Assembly (NCBI RefSeq): GCF_014349155.1
Contig: NZ_JACSIT010000063.1
Span: forward strand, 1-40,246
Direction: 5' to 3'
Source of the DNA: Neolewinella lacunae
GTDB taxonomy: Bacteria > Bacteroidota > Bacteroidia > Chitinophagales > Saprospiraceae
Length of the DNA stretch: 40,246 nt
A program made the translations under genes and the position numbers. Below, piece after piece: positions 30,904-39,473 of this stretch (position 1 is its first letter; each line of letters begins with the position of its first letter). A model generated the notes under the pieces. That model made no database searches. It was not told the origin of the DNA and saw only the letters and a program-made list of their open reading frames with translations.

Positions 30904-31464
30904 TTATGGACGGAGTCGGATAAAGTCAATATGAAAGTAATCCTTAATGGTGGGATCCACGGCCAGAACTTCCCCTGTGACGTGGTTTTCAATTGCCACA
31001 AAGTCGTGGTCTTTCAGAAAAGCAGAATGGAAATATTGGTGGAGATTGGTTCCAAGGAAATAAAGCTGTCCTTCCTGTGGTTCTGCCGTCCAACTGCTCG
31101 CTAACTTTTGCTGGCTTAAGACGTATTTGCAGGTGGCAGCAAAAAATGCCGCGTAGCCAACGCAGTGTGTCGCCTTGGACGTCACCAGCTTGTTGGGGTC
31201 AACGTCGTTGTTATCGGCCGTGAAGTGAAGTTGGGAGGAGGTAATGGAGAGGGAAAGCTTAATTGCCTCAGTAATACCTAAGTCAGTTCGCCTATTCACT
31301 TTAGATGCAATGAGATCAGCTAGTTTCTCATCCTTTACCGTGTAGTTCGTACTTGCTCCGACTGACTCGTAATCTACGAGGGTGCGGTACAAAGGGCCGC
31401 GGAATACAGCTGCAAGTACGGTGAGCAGCAAGAGGGTGAGTAGTATTTTTTTGAGGCGTGGCAT
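30904..31464 (-). CDS. Transglutaminase-like cysteine protein, membrane-anchored
   Basis: This is a 186-residue protein with an N-terminal membrane segment (about 5-22). The rest carries a transglutaminase-like triad in the usual order: C101 in ATHCVGYAAFF, H153 in KDHDFVAIEN and D170 in LAVDPT. Such domains act as peptidases or amidases or transfer acyl groups; the substrate is unknown. The ATG at 31464 opens the membrane segment; an ATG ten codons earlier adds a polar stretch. A small membrane-protein gene follows closely. I do not recognise the exact subfamily. Confidence 0.75.
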   Translation of the reverse strand: MPRLKKILLTLLLLTVLAAVFRGPLYRTLVDYESVGASTNYTVKDEKLADLIASKVNRRTDLGITEAIKLSLSITSSQLHFTADNNDVDPNKLVTSKATHCVGYAAFFAATCKYVLSQQKLASSWTAEPQEGQLYFLGTNLHQYFHSAFLKDHDFVAIENHVTGEVLAVDPTIKDYFHIDFIRLRP

Positions 31465-31515
31465 AGGACAGCAGCTCTGTTTAAATAGCAACATTCCTGT
31501 CGCTCTATTTTATCC

Positions 31516-31944
31516 TCAAATTCCCAGTGTGATCAGATGTTTCACTTTATGATACCTCAAAGCCGCTTTGATGCATTCCTTTACTGCCTCAACGGGGATT
31601 TCTACGTCTAATGAAAATACAATCGCGCGATTCCCTTCGTATTGAAAGATATTACCAAATACCGCCTTGAAGGTGTCCACCAGGCGGCTGCTGCACTGAA
31701 AATACATGGCGTACTGATTTGGCGAGCGTGCTTTCCAGTCCATCCGCAAAGTGCTTCCAAGTTTTGTCACGAAACTTGGTTCGCCCCATTTCAAGGTTTC
31801 TTCTAACTTGTCTACCCCTTCGGTTTCAAATGCTGTTTCTATGACTAAAGCCCTTAAGTTTTGCAACTTCCCCTTCACGGGCTCAGGGTAATTGGTCAGT
31901 ACTTCCTCGAATCCGGGGTTCGTCTTGATTTCCAGATTTTTCAT
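31516..31944 (-). CDS. DUF1801 protein
   Basis: This is a 142-residue cytoplasmic protein of the DUF1801 family (YdhG/iron-chaperone frataxin-like fold by family annotation). The typical pieces are NYPEPVKGKLQNLRALVIE, EETLKWGEPSF, the aromatic stretch QYAMYFQCSS and a C-terminal helix pair. Its biochemical role is not known. A -7-like TATCTTCA lies at 31965-31972. A decayed relative is at 27259-27369. Confidence 0.85.
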   Translation of the reverse strand: MKNLEIKTNPGFEEVLTNYPEPVKGKLQNLRALVIETAFETEGVDKLEETLKWGEPSFVTKLGSTLRMDWKARSPNQYAMYFQCSSRLVDTFKAVFGNIFQYEGNRAIVFSLDVEIPVEAVKECIKAALRYHKVKHLITLGI

Positions 31945-31964
31945 TCAGGACTATTTACGAGTGA

Positions 31965-31972
31965 TGAAGATA
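31965..31972 (-). promoter_or_regulatory. Possible -7 box for DUF1801 gene
   Basis: The minus strand reads TATCTTCA, two bases off TAnnTTTG, 20 bases before the ATG. Confidence 0.35.
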
Positions 31973-32000
31973 CGGAGTTTGGGCAGTATGGTAGTGTATT

Positions 32001-32044
32001 TTTTGTCTGAATTAGGATTCGCAGGACGAAAGGATCAACAAGAT
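32001..32044 (+). repeat. TTTTGTCTGAAT repeat, copy 2
   Basis: TTTTGTCTGAATTAGGATTC is followed by GCAGGACGAAAGGATCAACA. It shares the first 18 bases (one mismatch) with 19445 and keeps the periodic AGGAT pattern. Confidence 0.6.
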
Positions 32045-32114
32045 TGCCAAAGGCGTATTGATCCTCACTATTACAAAGAACCTCTTGGGCTAGTTACCAA
32101 TGAAAAATAGAAGC

Positions 32115-32933
32115 TTAATACTCCAGCACAAAATCAATCTTTGCGAGCTCATGCTCCCCCCCTTTAGAGGATAACAGCAGGTATTTTTCACCTTTCGGGA
32201 GATGGTCCACCGAAATTGTAAAAGTTGTTTCTCCGTATTCAAACGGTCTTTCTACAAAGTATTGCAAAGTGCTGTCTGAGGAAAATATTTCAACCCGCCC
32301 CTCAAAACGATCCAGAGACTTTATGTTTAGGGAAATGAGACCAGCCTTGGTGGACCACTGGGAAAGCTCGGTACTTAACTCTAATCGTTCAAATTCAGCA
32401 GCAAAATACTCGACTGGAAAACACTTTGGATCATAATCCGGTTCGTAGTTTCCCTGGACTACCGTATTCTCATCTATCCGGAACCTTATGGGTAGATTAA
32501 ATTGTACGCGAACGATTCGGCCATCGTTAAATCCGGGATCAAAAGTTGAACCCTGGGCTTGCATTAATTTCACCAGTCTTAGCGCTTCTTCATCACAACC
32601 GTCGCCGATTGAACGAACAATCTTGATATCGTTCAAGCAGCCATCGACTTCAACTATGAAGCTGACAACTACCATACCTTGAGTACCCTTCTCGTAAGCA
32701 GCGTTGGGATAAATCTGATTGGAGTAAATGAAGTCCAGCATTTCTCTTGTAGCGCATTGTTGCCTCTCTGGATAATACGAATGGTCAGAACAGCCAGAGA
32801 AAAGTGGCATCTGCTGGACTACCTTATGAATCGTGGCTGTCTCATCTACCTCCGTACAGGCGCAGCTGTTCTGGGCCGACAAAGTGGGCATCACCATTAA
32901 GATGAACAGAAAGAGAGTGAATAACTTTTGCAT
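32115..32933 (-). CDS. Secreted protein with TonB C-terminal domain
   Basis: This is a 272-residue protein with a cleavable signal peptide (about 1-20, ending LSAQ). The TonB-C domain (about 75-155) shows MVVVSFIVEVDGCLNDIKIVRSIG, the central DEEALRLVKLM helix and a closing VRVQFNLPIRFRI strand. Unlike energy-transducing TonB it has no membrane anchor or proline-rich spacer, so it is unlikely to energise receptors. It carries a C-terminal beta domain (about 180-272) of unknown type. Several cysteines (CACTEVD, FSGC, QQCAT, DGC) may form disulfides in the periplasm. Confidence 0.8.
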   Translation of the reverse strand: MQKLFTLFLFILMVMPTLSAQNSCACTEVDETATIHKVVQQMPLFSGCSDHSYYPERQQCATREMLDFIYSNQIYPNAAYEKGTQGMVVVSFIVEVDGCLNDIKIVRSIGDGCDEEALRLVKLMQAQGSTFDPGFNDGRIVRVQFNLPIRFRIDENTVVQGNYEPDYDPKCFPVEYFAAEFERLELSTELSQWSTKAGLISLNIKSLDRFEGRVEIFSSDSTLQYFVERPFEYGETTFTISVDHLPKGEKYLLLSSKGGEHELAKIDFVLEY

Positions 32934-33122
32934 TGATTATCAGTTAATTGTGGGTGAATTTAGGTTGTGTAAGGTTGGGGCGATGCATAGATGCCCGATC
33001 CGGGGCTAAACCTACGTACAATACTGCTTTCTGCCAAGGACTTGGGCGAAAAATCCAGAAAATGGAAAAATTTACCCCTCACCCCAAGACTTAGCCTTCA
33101 CGAACTTCAACAACCTCACCCA

Positions 33123-33743
33123 CTACTCTGTCAAATCCCTCAACTCCTCCGCTAAATTCCTTCGCGCATTCCTTTCAAATTTGTCGAAGAAGTGATCGGT
33201 CTTGAAAATTTTTTCCATTGCCAAGAAGTGCTTCAGGACTTTTTTACGTCCCGGGCGGTAAATAAAGTCGGGAAAGACGGCATACTCTTTCCTGACGTTC
33301 TGGCAATACCGGGCGTAGACTTCAGGAGTGCTCCCTAGTATGGACAGATCGGCATCCGTAAAGTAATTTGTGTCACTATTTACCGAGGCCTGGTGCGATT
33401 TGGTGGCTAAGATCTGTTCCCTGCACAGAACCGTCACGTCCGCAGGCACGGCCAACTGCTGCATTATTTGTACTGCATGTGCCGCACTTCTTTCCTCGTT
33501 GTCGGATTTCAGGGGCTTATAAATGATGTCGTGGTAAAAGAGGGTGAAAAGGATGGCCTCCCAGTTTTCCAGCTGGCCCTTGATTTCCGTGAGCTGTAGC
33601 AGAAGGTGCTCCAGGTGCCGTAGCGTGTGGTAATGTCTTTTCTGGTTGGTGTAAGCCTTTTCCAGCTCATCCCACAAAGCTTCCTTCTGACGAGGGTCAG
33701 CGGAGTAAGTGGCCAAGAGTTCGAAGAAAGTATTCTTTAACAA
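33123..33743 (-). CDS. HD-superfamily metal-dependent phosphohydrolase-like protein
   Basis: This is a 206-residue cytoplasmic helical protein of the COG4339 type. The metal-site pattern is YHTLRHLEHLL near 37-47, FYHDIIYKP near 69-77, SAAHAV and FTDADLSILG, matching the degenerate HD motif of this family. The substrate is unknown. A conserved-looking C-terminal RKKVLKHFLAMEKIF helix follows. The upstream PhyH gene ends 77 bases before it on the same strand, so the two may be co-transcribed. Confidence 0.85.
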   Translation of the reverse strand: MLKNTFFELLATYSADPRQKEALWDELEKAYTNQKRHYHTLRHLEHLLLQLTEIKGQLENWEAILFTLFYHDIIYKPLKSDNEERSAAHAVQIMQQLAVPADVTVLCREQILATKSHQASVNSDTNYFTDADLSILGSTPEVYARYCQNVRKEYAVFPDFIYRPGRKKVLKHFLAMEKIFKTDHFFDKFERNARRNLAEELRDLTE

Positions 33744-33820
33744 AGCTGTGTGTTAAAATTCCCGCTTGCGGAAGAGACTAACCATTGAGCCATCCGCCCC
33801 AATGAGGAAGGCTGTAACGG

Positions 33821-34630
33821 TTAGTGCTCAAACAACACCGGGTTCAGGGGAGAAGCCGCCACGTGTCCGATCTCTACTCCCGGGCACCAGGTTTTCCAGT
33901 CGTTCTCCTGACCGGAGTTCTCGGGTTGCTTCAGCTTGATGTCCTTATCCATATATATAATGGTCATCACCTTCCGGACTTCCTGGGTAGTGTTCGCGCC
34001 CGCCCGGTGAAAAACCCAGCCGGAGTGAAAGCTGACCTCCCCGATGTCGAAAGGCTCGATGGTGTGGGGAAAGTTGTTGATCCGCAAGTTTTCCCTGATC
34101 ACCTTTTCACTTGTGTCGCTGATGGAGAGTTCCCGGCCAAGGACGATGCGCTGGCTGCCGGCACTAAATTCCAGCGGGCCCATTTTCAAGGGGGTGGCCT
34201 GCAGCGGAATCCATACCGTTACTGTCTTATCCGAAGACAGCGGCCAGTAGTGCTGGTCGGCGTGCCAGGGGGTGATTCCCCCACCCCCTTCTTTGAACAG
34301 GGCCTGGTCGTGATAAATCCGCACCCCATCCACTTGCATCAAGTCGGTAGCAATCTGCGCCAAACGCCGGGAAAAGACCAGCTCCTTGATGTCCGCATCT
34401 TCCCTCCACAGGTTGAACAACTGCAGGAAGGCCTTACCATAAGTGTCCCTTTCCTCCAGGGGAACGGCCACTTTGTTCAGTTGCGCCACTTTTGCAGAAA
34501 TGATGGCGTTGAAGTGCTCGATCACGTCGGGTGGAATGACCTCCTTAATCTTCAGAAAACCATTGCGTTGGTAGTCAGCGATTTGCGCTGGGGTCAGAGC
34601 GAAGGGTTGGTTGATGATGGATAGATTCAT
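33821..34630 (-). CDS. Phytanoyl-CoA dioxygenase (PhyH) family protein
   Basis: This is a 269-residue Fe(II)/2-oxoglutarate-dependent oxygenase. The facial triad is H123xD125 in TPWHADQHYW and H208 in the GEVSFHSGWVFHRAG stretch. R219 is the likely 2-oxoglutarate-binding arginine. N-terminal LTPAQIADYQRNGFLKI is the standard family opening. It probably hydroxylates a small molecule; the substrate cannot be told. A good promoter lies at 34666-34696. An antisense frame of nearly equal length (33824-34624) is a shadow. Confidence 0.9.
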   Translation of the reverse strand: MNLSIINQPFALTPAQIADYQRNGFLKIKEVIPPDVIEHFNAIISAKVAQLNKVAVPLEERDTYGKAFLQLFNLWREDADIKELVFSRRLAQIATDLMQVDGVRIYHDQALFKEGGGGITPWHADQHYWPLSSDKTVTVWIPLQATPLKMGPLEFSAGSQRIVLGRELSISDTSEKVIRENLRINNFPHTIEPFDIGEVSFHSGWVFHRAGANTTQEVRKVMTIIYMDKDIKLKQPENSGQENDWKTWCPGVEIGHVAASPLNPVLFEH

Positions 34631-34665
34631 GGTTATTGGCTCTGGATCGTTAGGCTTTCTCTACG

Positions 34666-34696
34666 GCAAGATAAGAATATCTTGCTTTCCAGCAAA
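34666..34696 (-). promoter_or_regulatory. Promoter of PhyH gene, palindromic -7 box
   Basis: On the minus strand TTTG (34696-34693) is followed after 19 bases by TATCTTGC (34673-34666). The -7 box pairs with a second TATCTTGC on the plus strand at 34678-34685, giving an 8-bp inverted repeat with a 4-base centre. Confidence 0.65.
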
Positions 34697-34792
34697 GGCT
34701 GCCTTGAAAGGCTTGACACGCAAAACTTAGGCTTGGATTCTACGTTTATGCCAAAATTAAGGCATTTTTTGGCTTCGCAGTATTTCAGCTGG

Positions 34793-34808
34793 GCGCGGTC
34801 GCAGGTGC
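34793..34808 (-). repeat. Dispersed GCACCTGCG element, copy before PhyH
   Basis: The minus strand reads CGCTCTTCGGTCCCGTTACA, then TTGCACCTGCGACCGCGC and CCAG. TACATTGC is a -7-like box fused to the core. It lies in the 355-base gap 34631-34985 and is the best full-length example of the element. The rest of that gap holds only the PhyH promoter. Confidence 0.8.
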
Positions 34809-34985
34809 AATGTAACGGGACCGAAGAGCGATGGACGCCATACCTAAGCATCATCCAGTTCAACTATAGTAAAACAACCAAGAACTTGTGAAAAGTGAAA
34901 GAGCCGAACGAACAACTCAAGTCCTTGTAAACATTGACTTCCAGAATTGTCGCCTTCAATTCCCAAAATCACAAAACCTAGGTTG

Positions 34986-35591
34986 TTAGACTATAAACTT
35001 GGCTACCACCCACCTTAAAATTAAGAACGGAATGGCAATGACGACCGAACCCCATAAATTTTCCGGTGTAAAAACCTCTGGAAAGCGCTTAACAACGAAG
35101 AATATCATCATGGCCCCTAAAATAATGGAGACATGAAGCACGATCATACTAGGCGTAAATCCTCCGAAGTAGATTTCCAGTTCCTGCTCCGATCGGTGTA
35201 AAAAGATTCTTTCTGCTACGACGAAAAGCAAATTGGCGTTAAAAAACCAGTTTCTAAAGGAAAGGATCTCCATATTCGTTGCGAGAATATCCATCTGGTC
35301 GTGATTGGCAATAAATCCGAAAAAAACGACCAGGAAGACGAAGTATATTCCCATGAGAAAGAAAGACTCAAACCCAATGCTCTGCTGCGTACTTACCACG
35401 GTTGCATTAGGATTTTTCTTGAAGAAAAACCAATCTACGACCAGGCGAATAAGTTCATTCCACCAGAAAAAATAAATTAAGTAGAACACAGTGGTGTTTC
35501 CACTTAAAATAGAAAGCAAAGTGAGGATGGTAAAAACAAGGAAATCCCACTTGCCGTAGTTTGCAACCTGGTTTTTAAGGAAAGCTTTCAT
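34986..35591 (-). CDS. Multi-pass membrane protein (DUF6498-like)
   Basis: This is a 201-residue integral membrane protein with about five hydrophobic helices (15-35, 38-57, 73-93, 125-145 region, 150-166, 178-198). The FYLIYFFWWNELIRLVVDWFFF stretch is what I associate with the DUF6498 family. Function unknown. Base composition is clearly A/T-rich. Copies of the dispersed element flank it, in opposite orientation, at 34793 and 35882. Confidence 0.65.
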   Translation of the reverse strand: MKAFLKNQVANYGKWDFLVFTILTLLSILSGNTTVFYLIYFFWWNELIRLVVDWFFFKKNPNATVVSTQQSIGFESFFLMGIYFVFLVVFFGFIANHDQMDILATNMEILSFRNWFFNANLLFVVAERIFLHRSEQELEIYFGGFTPSMIVLHVSIILGAMMIFFVVKRFPEVFTPENLWGSVVIAIPFLILRWVVAKFIV

Positions 35592-35965
35592 TTTTTGTTT
35601 GCGGAGGCTTTTCCCGTACGATCAGCAGCAGCGGAAATGCTATCACTTTTCAGTTTCTGCTGACTTTGACCTTCACGGGCGTGAAAAGATTAAAGATGGC
35701 GCTCTTTACGGTGCCTGTGTTTGCATCATCAGTGCGCCGAATGCCCGTACAGGGGAAAGGGAAGGACTTCCCCGACTGACGATCAGGGGCGAAGGTATGC
35801 ATTTCTGATTATTCGCCAGGATGGGAATACGGGAGAGGTTCGTGCTGGCCAGGCTCGCACTGCTCTTCTATCCTTTGCACTGCACCTGCGGCCGCGCAAT
35901 GCTGAAACATCAGGATACCCGTAAATTTTAGCTCCCCGTCTATCGTCCGCACCTATTTCCCTGAT
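35592..35965. other. Intergenic region, 374 bases
   Basis: No convincing gene. It contains one copy of the dispersed element at 35882-35897. No clear -7 box for the membrane-protein gene was found. Confidence 0.6.
35882..35897 (+). repeat. Dispersed GCACCTGCG element, copy before the propeller gene end
   Basis: GCACCTGCGGCCGCGC is preceded by TGCTCTTCTATCCTTTGCACT. The upstream part again looks like CTCTT plus a -7 box. It reads towards the end of the NHL-type gene. Confidence 0.75.
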
Positions 35966-37984
35966 TCAAATACCACTAACCGGGCCGACGACGGGCGTCT
36001 GCGCCGGTTTCGCGATGCCATAAATCACCAAAACGCCGGAGCCGCCACCCCAGGTTGAAAAGGCCGGGTCAGGTTTGGCTTGCATCACGGTCTGCGGCAG
36101 GTTCCAATTATTCGCGCACCAGAGATTGCCCGCCTGGTCGACGACCACGTCGGTCAACATCTGGATACTGCCGGAATGAATGGTGTGAATTAAATCGCCG
36201 GTATGAAATGATTTCGTGCGCCCGGTGGGATTAGCCCCAGCCATAAAGGATACTCCCCTCCCCAGAAAATTGGCGACCCAAATATCATCGTTACCATCCA
36301 CCGAAATGCCCCAGGGTGCGTTCAGTTCCCCATCGCCATATGGCGTTAAATTGGATCCCTGGGTGGTTTCATCCAGGGCATCGATTGGGTTGGCGTCAAA
36401 AGGTATCATAAAAACCGAACCCGTTTTATTATTGCGCCCGAGCGTTTGCTCCAAATGCGGATAGCCGAGCGCAAAACCTTCGATAATGGAAACACCGTCC
36501 GTTGGCGTAGTTGCGGGAAACTCCGGACTGGTATTACAAGCCACCCAACAATTTCCCTTTGAATCCAGCGCTACCCCGCGTCCACCACCCGCCAGAATAA
36601 AGCGGTCCACCGGACTATTTTCTTCCGTCGGAGAATAGCGTACTAATGACTTGCTGTTCGTATTACTGATCCACACTCGGTTGGCATTATCAATCGAAAC
36701 GGCAAAGGGTGCGGAAAGCACCTTGCTGAGGTCATTATTTTCTACGACCCTGCCCCGGTGTATGTCTCCTGCGGGGAAATACAGCATTTGATTGGATGAA
36801 GTCCCCACAATCCATACATCACCGTTGGGGGCCACACCGATGCCTTGTAAGCCCCCGATATTCTTGAGGGCGACCGCAGTATTCTCCGGAATATCGTCGA
36901 GCAAGGGGGAGCCGTCTTCCAGCCGGTACACCCCAATGGATCCATTAAAACTCGTTACCCAACAAGTACCCGCTTCGGTGACGGCCGTGCCCCAGCCGGC
37001 ACCATCCACGCCCATTCCCGTATACCCGGTTACTGGTGGCGACAACAATCGCCCCGTCGAATCCAGCTTGACGAGGCCGCCACCAATGCCTTGGTAAACC
37101 CCGTTCTGTGCTCCGGGCATCCAGTTTAAACCCGTCCACAAATTGCCGTCAGCATCGAGGGAGAGTTTTCCAGGGGCGCAAATCCCTCCCTGGCCAAAAG
37201 CCAGAATCATGGCAAAATCCGCCGGAGCAAAACTTAAATAAGGGACAAAAGGAGCACTCCGCCGGCTCACCGGAACCAGGCTATTGGGCTTGGCCGGAAA
37301 ACCGTCTTTGGGCTGCGGATACGCTTTATCAAAAAGGGAAAATAAATCGGCTGGATGCAACCAGGGCGATTGGGCAATCCCAATCATCGCCTCGGCGGTA
37401 TTCTCCGGACGCGCGCCTGCTAACGGCGTTGCGGCATCTAAAAATGCCCCCCGCCAGTCGTATCCTTCGATGTTTACCGTGCCGCAGGCCGTAATGAGCG
37501 CGGCCAGGGTATTCAAGCGGGCCAGGGTCTCATTCTGGGTGATGTTGAAGGGATTGAGTAAAACCTCGCCCCAGCTTCCGGTAACCGGACTAACCAGATT
37601 GGGTGTATTTTTAGCGGCAATCGTAATTCCCCTTAAATTTCCGGACAACTGCAGTCCGGTAAAAAACTGGGCGCAGGTAAATGCTGAAGCTACCGTAGTG
37701 AGCTCATTTACCACTACCCCACTCCTGGCAATCTCCTCCCACAAATTTGGCGACAAGACGGACAGCAGGACCACCGTAGGGTCAGCCATTTCCGCCGTGA
37801 GGTAGAGTACGTCGTCAGTTGATGCAGGAGCGGCGGTGAGGGAAAATTTGCCCTGGGCGTCGGCGATCACTGTGCACTCCCCAATCGCGTCGGGCGTATT
37901 CGCCGCCCACAATTTTACCGTTGCAGTAGCGGCAGGAGCTTGGTTAAAGGATAAGTACCCGTTAATGGTAATTTGACTGGACAT
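35966..37984 (-). CDS. NHL/SMP-30-type beta-propeller protein
   Basis: This is a 672-residue protein. Residues 1-65 form an Ig- or transthyretin-like domain (ITINGYLSF, then DAQGKFSLTAAP). Residues 70-265 are of unknown fold. Residues 270-655 carry about seven repeats of the NHL type, each with a core like G-I-x-V-x-x-x-G-x-x-W-V-x-N (for example GVALDSKGNCWVACN, GISVDGNDDIWVANF, DVVVDQAGNLWCANN), so a propeller is likely. Propellers of this type bind ligands or act as lactonases. No signal peptide, membrane segment or sorting domain is visible. The ATG at 37984 is the only good start. The role is unknown. Confidence 0.75.
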   Translation of the reverse strand: MSSQITINGYLSFNQAPAATATVKLWAANTPDAIGECTVIADAQGKFSLTAAPASTDDVLYLTAEMADPTVVLLSVLSPNLWEEIARSGVVVNELTTVASAFTCAQFFTGLQLSGNLRGITIAAKNTPNLVSPVTGSWGEVLLNPFNITQNETLARLNTLAALITACGTVNIEGYDWRGAFLDAATPLAGARPENTAEAMIGIAQSPWLHPADLFSLFDKAYPQPKDGFPAKPNSLVPVSRRSAPFVPYLSFAPADFAMILAFGQGGICAPGKLSLDADGNLWTGLNWMPGAQNGVYQGIGGGLVKLDSTGRLLSPPVTGYTGMGVDGAGWGTAVTEAGTCWVTSFNGSIGVYRLEDGSPLLDDIPENTAVALKNIGGLQGIGVAPNGDVWIVGTSSNQMLYFPAGDIHRGRVVENNDLSKVLSAPFAVSIDNANRVWISNTNSKSLVRYSPTEENSPVDRFILAGGGRGVALDSKGNCWVACNTSPEFPATTPTDGVSIIEGFALGYPHLEQTLGRNNKTGSVFMIPFDANPIDALDETTQGSNLTPYGDGELNAPWGISVDGNDDIWVANFLGRGVSFMAGANPTGRTKSFHTGDLIHTIHSGSIQMLTDVVVDQAGNLWCANNWNLPQTVMQAKPDPAFSTWGGGSGVLVIYGIAKPAQTPVVGPVSGI

Positions 37985-38290
37985 TGGTTGATTTTTATGA
38001 GAGATTTGCAGCGCTCATGATCCCGCCCAAAGGCGATCATAAGCTGGAGTTAGCCTGGGGCCAAGTAGCTCCTACGGGGAAGCGTACGATGGAGGGAGCC
38101 GAGGGCAAGATAAGACTTTTTGGAAAATCTGGGGACAAAACCAATAAAAGATGGCCCGAAAGGGAGATTTTAGGTGATAGATTACGAAAGCTATGAAATT
38201 AAGTTTACAGCATACGTAAATCGGATTTAACGTTTAAGATTCAATTCTTCGATACAGCAAATTACAATTAGCGCAAGATGTGCCTGATCA
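37985..38290. other. Intergenic region, 306 bases
   Basis: No gene is visible. The minus strand has ATCGCCTTTG near 38027-38036, a weak -7-like box for the propeller gene. Nothing else stands out. Confidence 0.5.
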
Positions 38291-39055
38291 CTAAAACGTT
38301 AACTGATTAGCCCCAAAGTTCCCCGTACTCTTTTGGTTCGCGGTAACCGTAATGGACTCAATATCCGTCGTGACGGCCAATGCACCTGCAAACGTAGAGG
38401 CGGACCCAGTGGTCACGAGCGACAAAGGCACCTGGACGGTCGGACGGTTTTTGTAAACTACATTGGCCAGCACCGTAAAATCAGCAGGAAGCCAAAAGGG
38501 AGGCGTCGAGCCGTTGGATACCTTGCAACCACACATCATGGTGACGACTGCGGAGATTTGGTTGTTAGTCAATACCGGCGTATGCACCAGCAGACCGGGG
38601 ATCACCAGGGTCAATTTGTAGTTAAGTTGAAACGGGCTGAGGATTACCGGTTGACGGAGCGTCAATGTTTTGACGCTGCCGTTGGGCCCTGGAACCGGGT
38701 AGTACACCAATACCTCGGTAGGTGTATTGATGTCGTTGTCGTTCAAGTCGACCAGGCCTTGGGCGACCACCGTGAGGCCCGGCTGCGGCGTCAGGTAGTT
38801 GACCGTGACCGGCACCACGGCCTGGGTCGGATGATTGGTTAGAATAGGCACCACGCTGGACGCGCCGTCAAAGTACGCGACGCCTACTTCCCCATCGTCC
38901 GGCGGGGTGGTCGGGCCCGAAAAATAGGGCAACTGTTGGGCGTTGCCATTGATTGCTACATAAACCTTGATATCTTGCGGGTAAAAGGCATTCTGACCAA
39001 TAAATTTTCCGCCGAGGGCTTGCAGGTAGATGGCGAAGTTTGCTTTCGTGGGCAT
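38291..39055 (-). CDS. Beta-rich protein, unknown
   Basis: This is a 254-residue protein that I do not recognise. It is Thr/Val/Asn/Pro-rich and appears to be all beta, with regular short strands (KVYVAINGNAQQLPYF, VVPVTVNYLTPQPGLTV, QLNYKLTLVIPGLL). It has no signal peptide, and a CGC motif is near the middle. Its start MPTKANFAIYLQALGG resembles the directly beginning, unprocessed N-terminus of the neighbouring propeller protein. A clear -7 box lies at 39101-39108. The gene is followed on the same strand by the propeller gene after 306 bases. Confidence 0.7.
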   Translation of the reverse strand: MPTKANFAIYLQALGGKFIGQNAFYPQDIKVYVAINGNAQQLPYFSGPTTPPDDGEVGVAYFDGASSVVPILTNHPTQAVVPVTVNYLTPQPGLTVVAQGLVDLNDNDINTPTEVLVYYPVPGPNGSVKTLTLRQPVILSPFQLNYKLTLVIPGLLVHTPVLTNNQISAVVTMMCGCKVSNGSTPPFWLPADFTVLANVVYKNRPTVQVPLSLVTTGSASTFAGALAVTTDIESITVTANQKSTGNFGANQLTF

Positions 39056-39473
39056 GGGTTCTCAGATTGTTTAATGTGTCTGGTGTGGGTGAGTGATGAG
39101 CAAATATAAATGCTTTTTTGGGTTTGCTGCAGGGGATGTACGGATCGGTGGGACACCTTGGTGAAGGGCTAAAGATGATCGCTGCCACGTAGAGAATGGC
39201 TAACTTCCCGAAGGGGCAAATGCGCCAGCAAGTTAAGCTTTCTTTTTGGACGTTTTACCAGATCGGGTGAAAAGGTTATTTTGAAAGCTACTTCCCTACT
39301 GGCGATAATCTACAGGTACTTGACAGGGTATACTAGGCCACTCCCTTTTGTAGGTTGATTTAGTTATTAACTCATTATTAATGACCGTAGCTACCTGAAT
39401 TCGGGTACTATCGATCTCAATTTGCTTGAAATAAATTTCACTCTTCTCTATAACACAATGGTCCGCTGCGATT
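39056..39473. other. Intergenic region with the inner end of the IS
   Basis: The first part holds the promoter at 39101. The inner end of the insertion sequence should lie between about 39190 and 39470. Its terminal repeat cannot be fixed because the other end is outside the window. No gene is visible. Confidence 0.5.
39101..39108 (-). promoter_or_regulatory. -7 promoter box for the 38291-39055 gene
   Basis: The minus strand reads TATATTTG followed by C, a full match to TAnnTTTG, about 45 bases before the ATG. Confidence 0.55.

Noticed and set aside
33824-34624. 266-residue frame on the plus strand
   Set aside because: It mirrors the PhyH gene almost end to end and has no domain.
34793-35897. 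Opposed element copies around the membrane-protein gene as a composite mobile unit
   Set aside because: The copies are 16-40 bases, unpaired beyond that, and no target duplication or transposase is visible.
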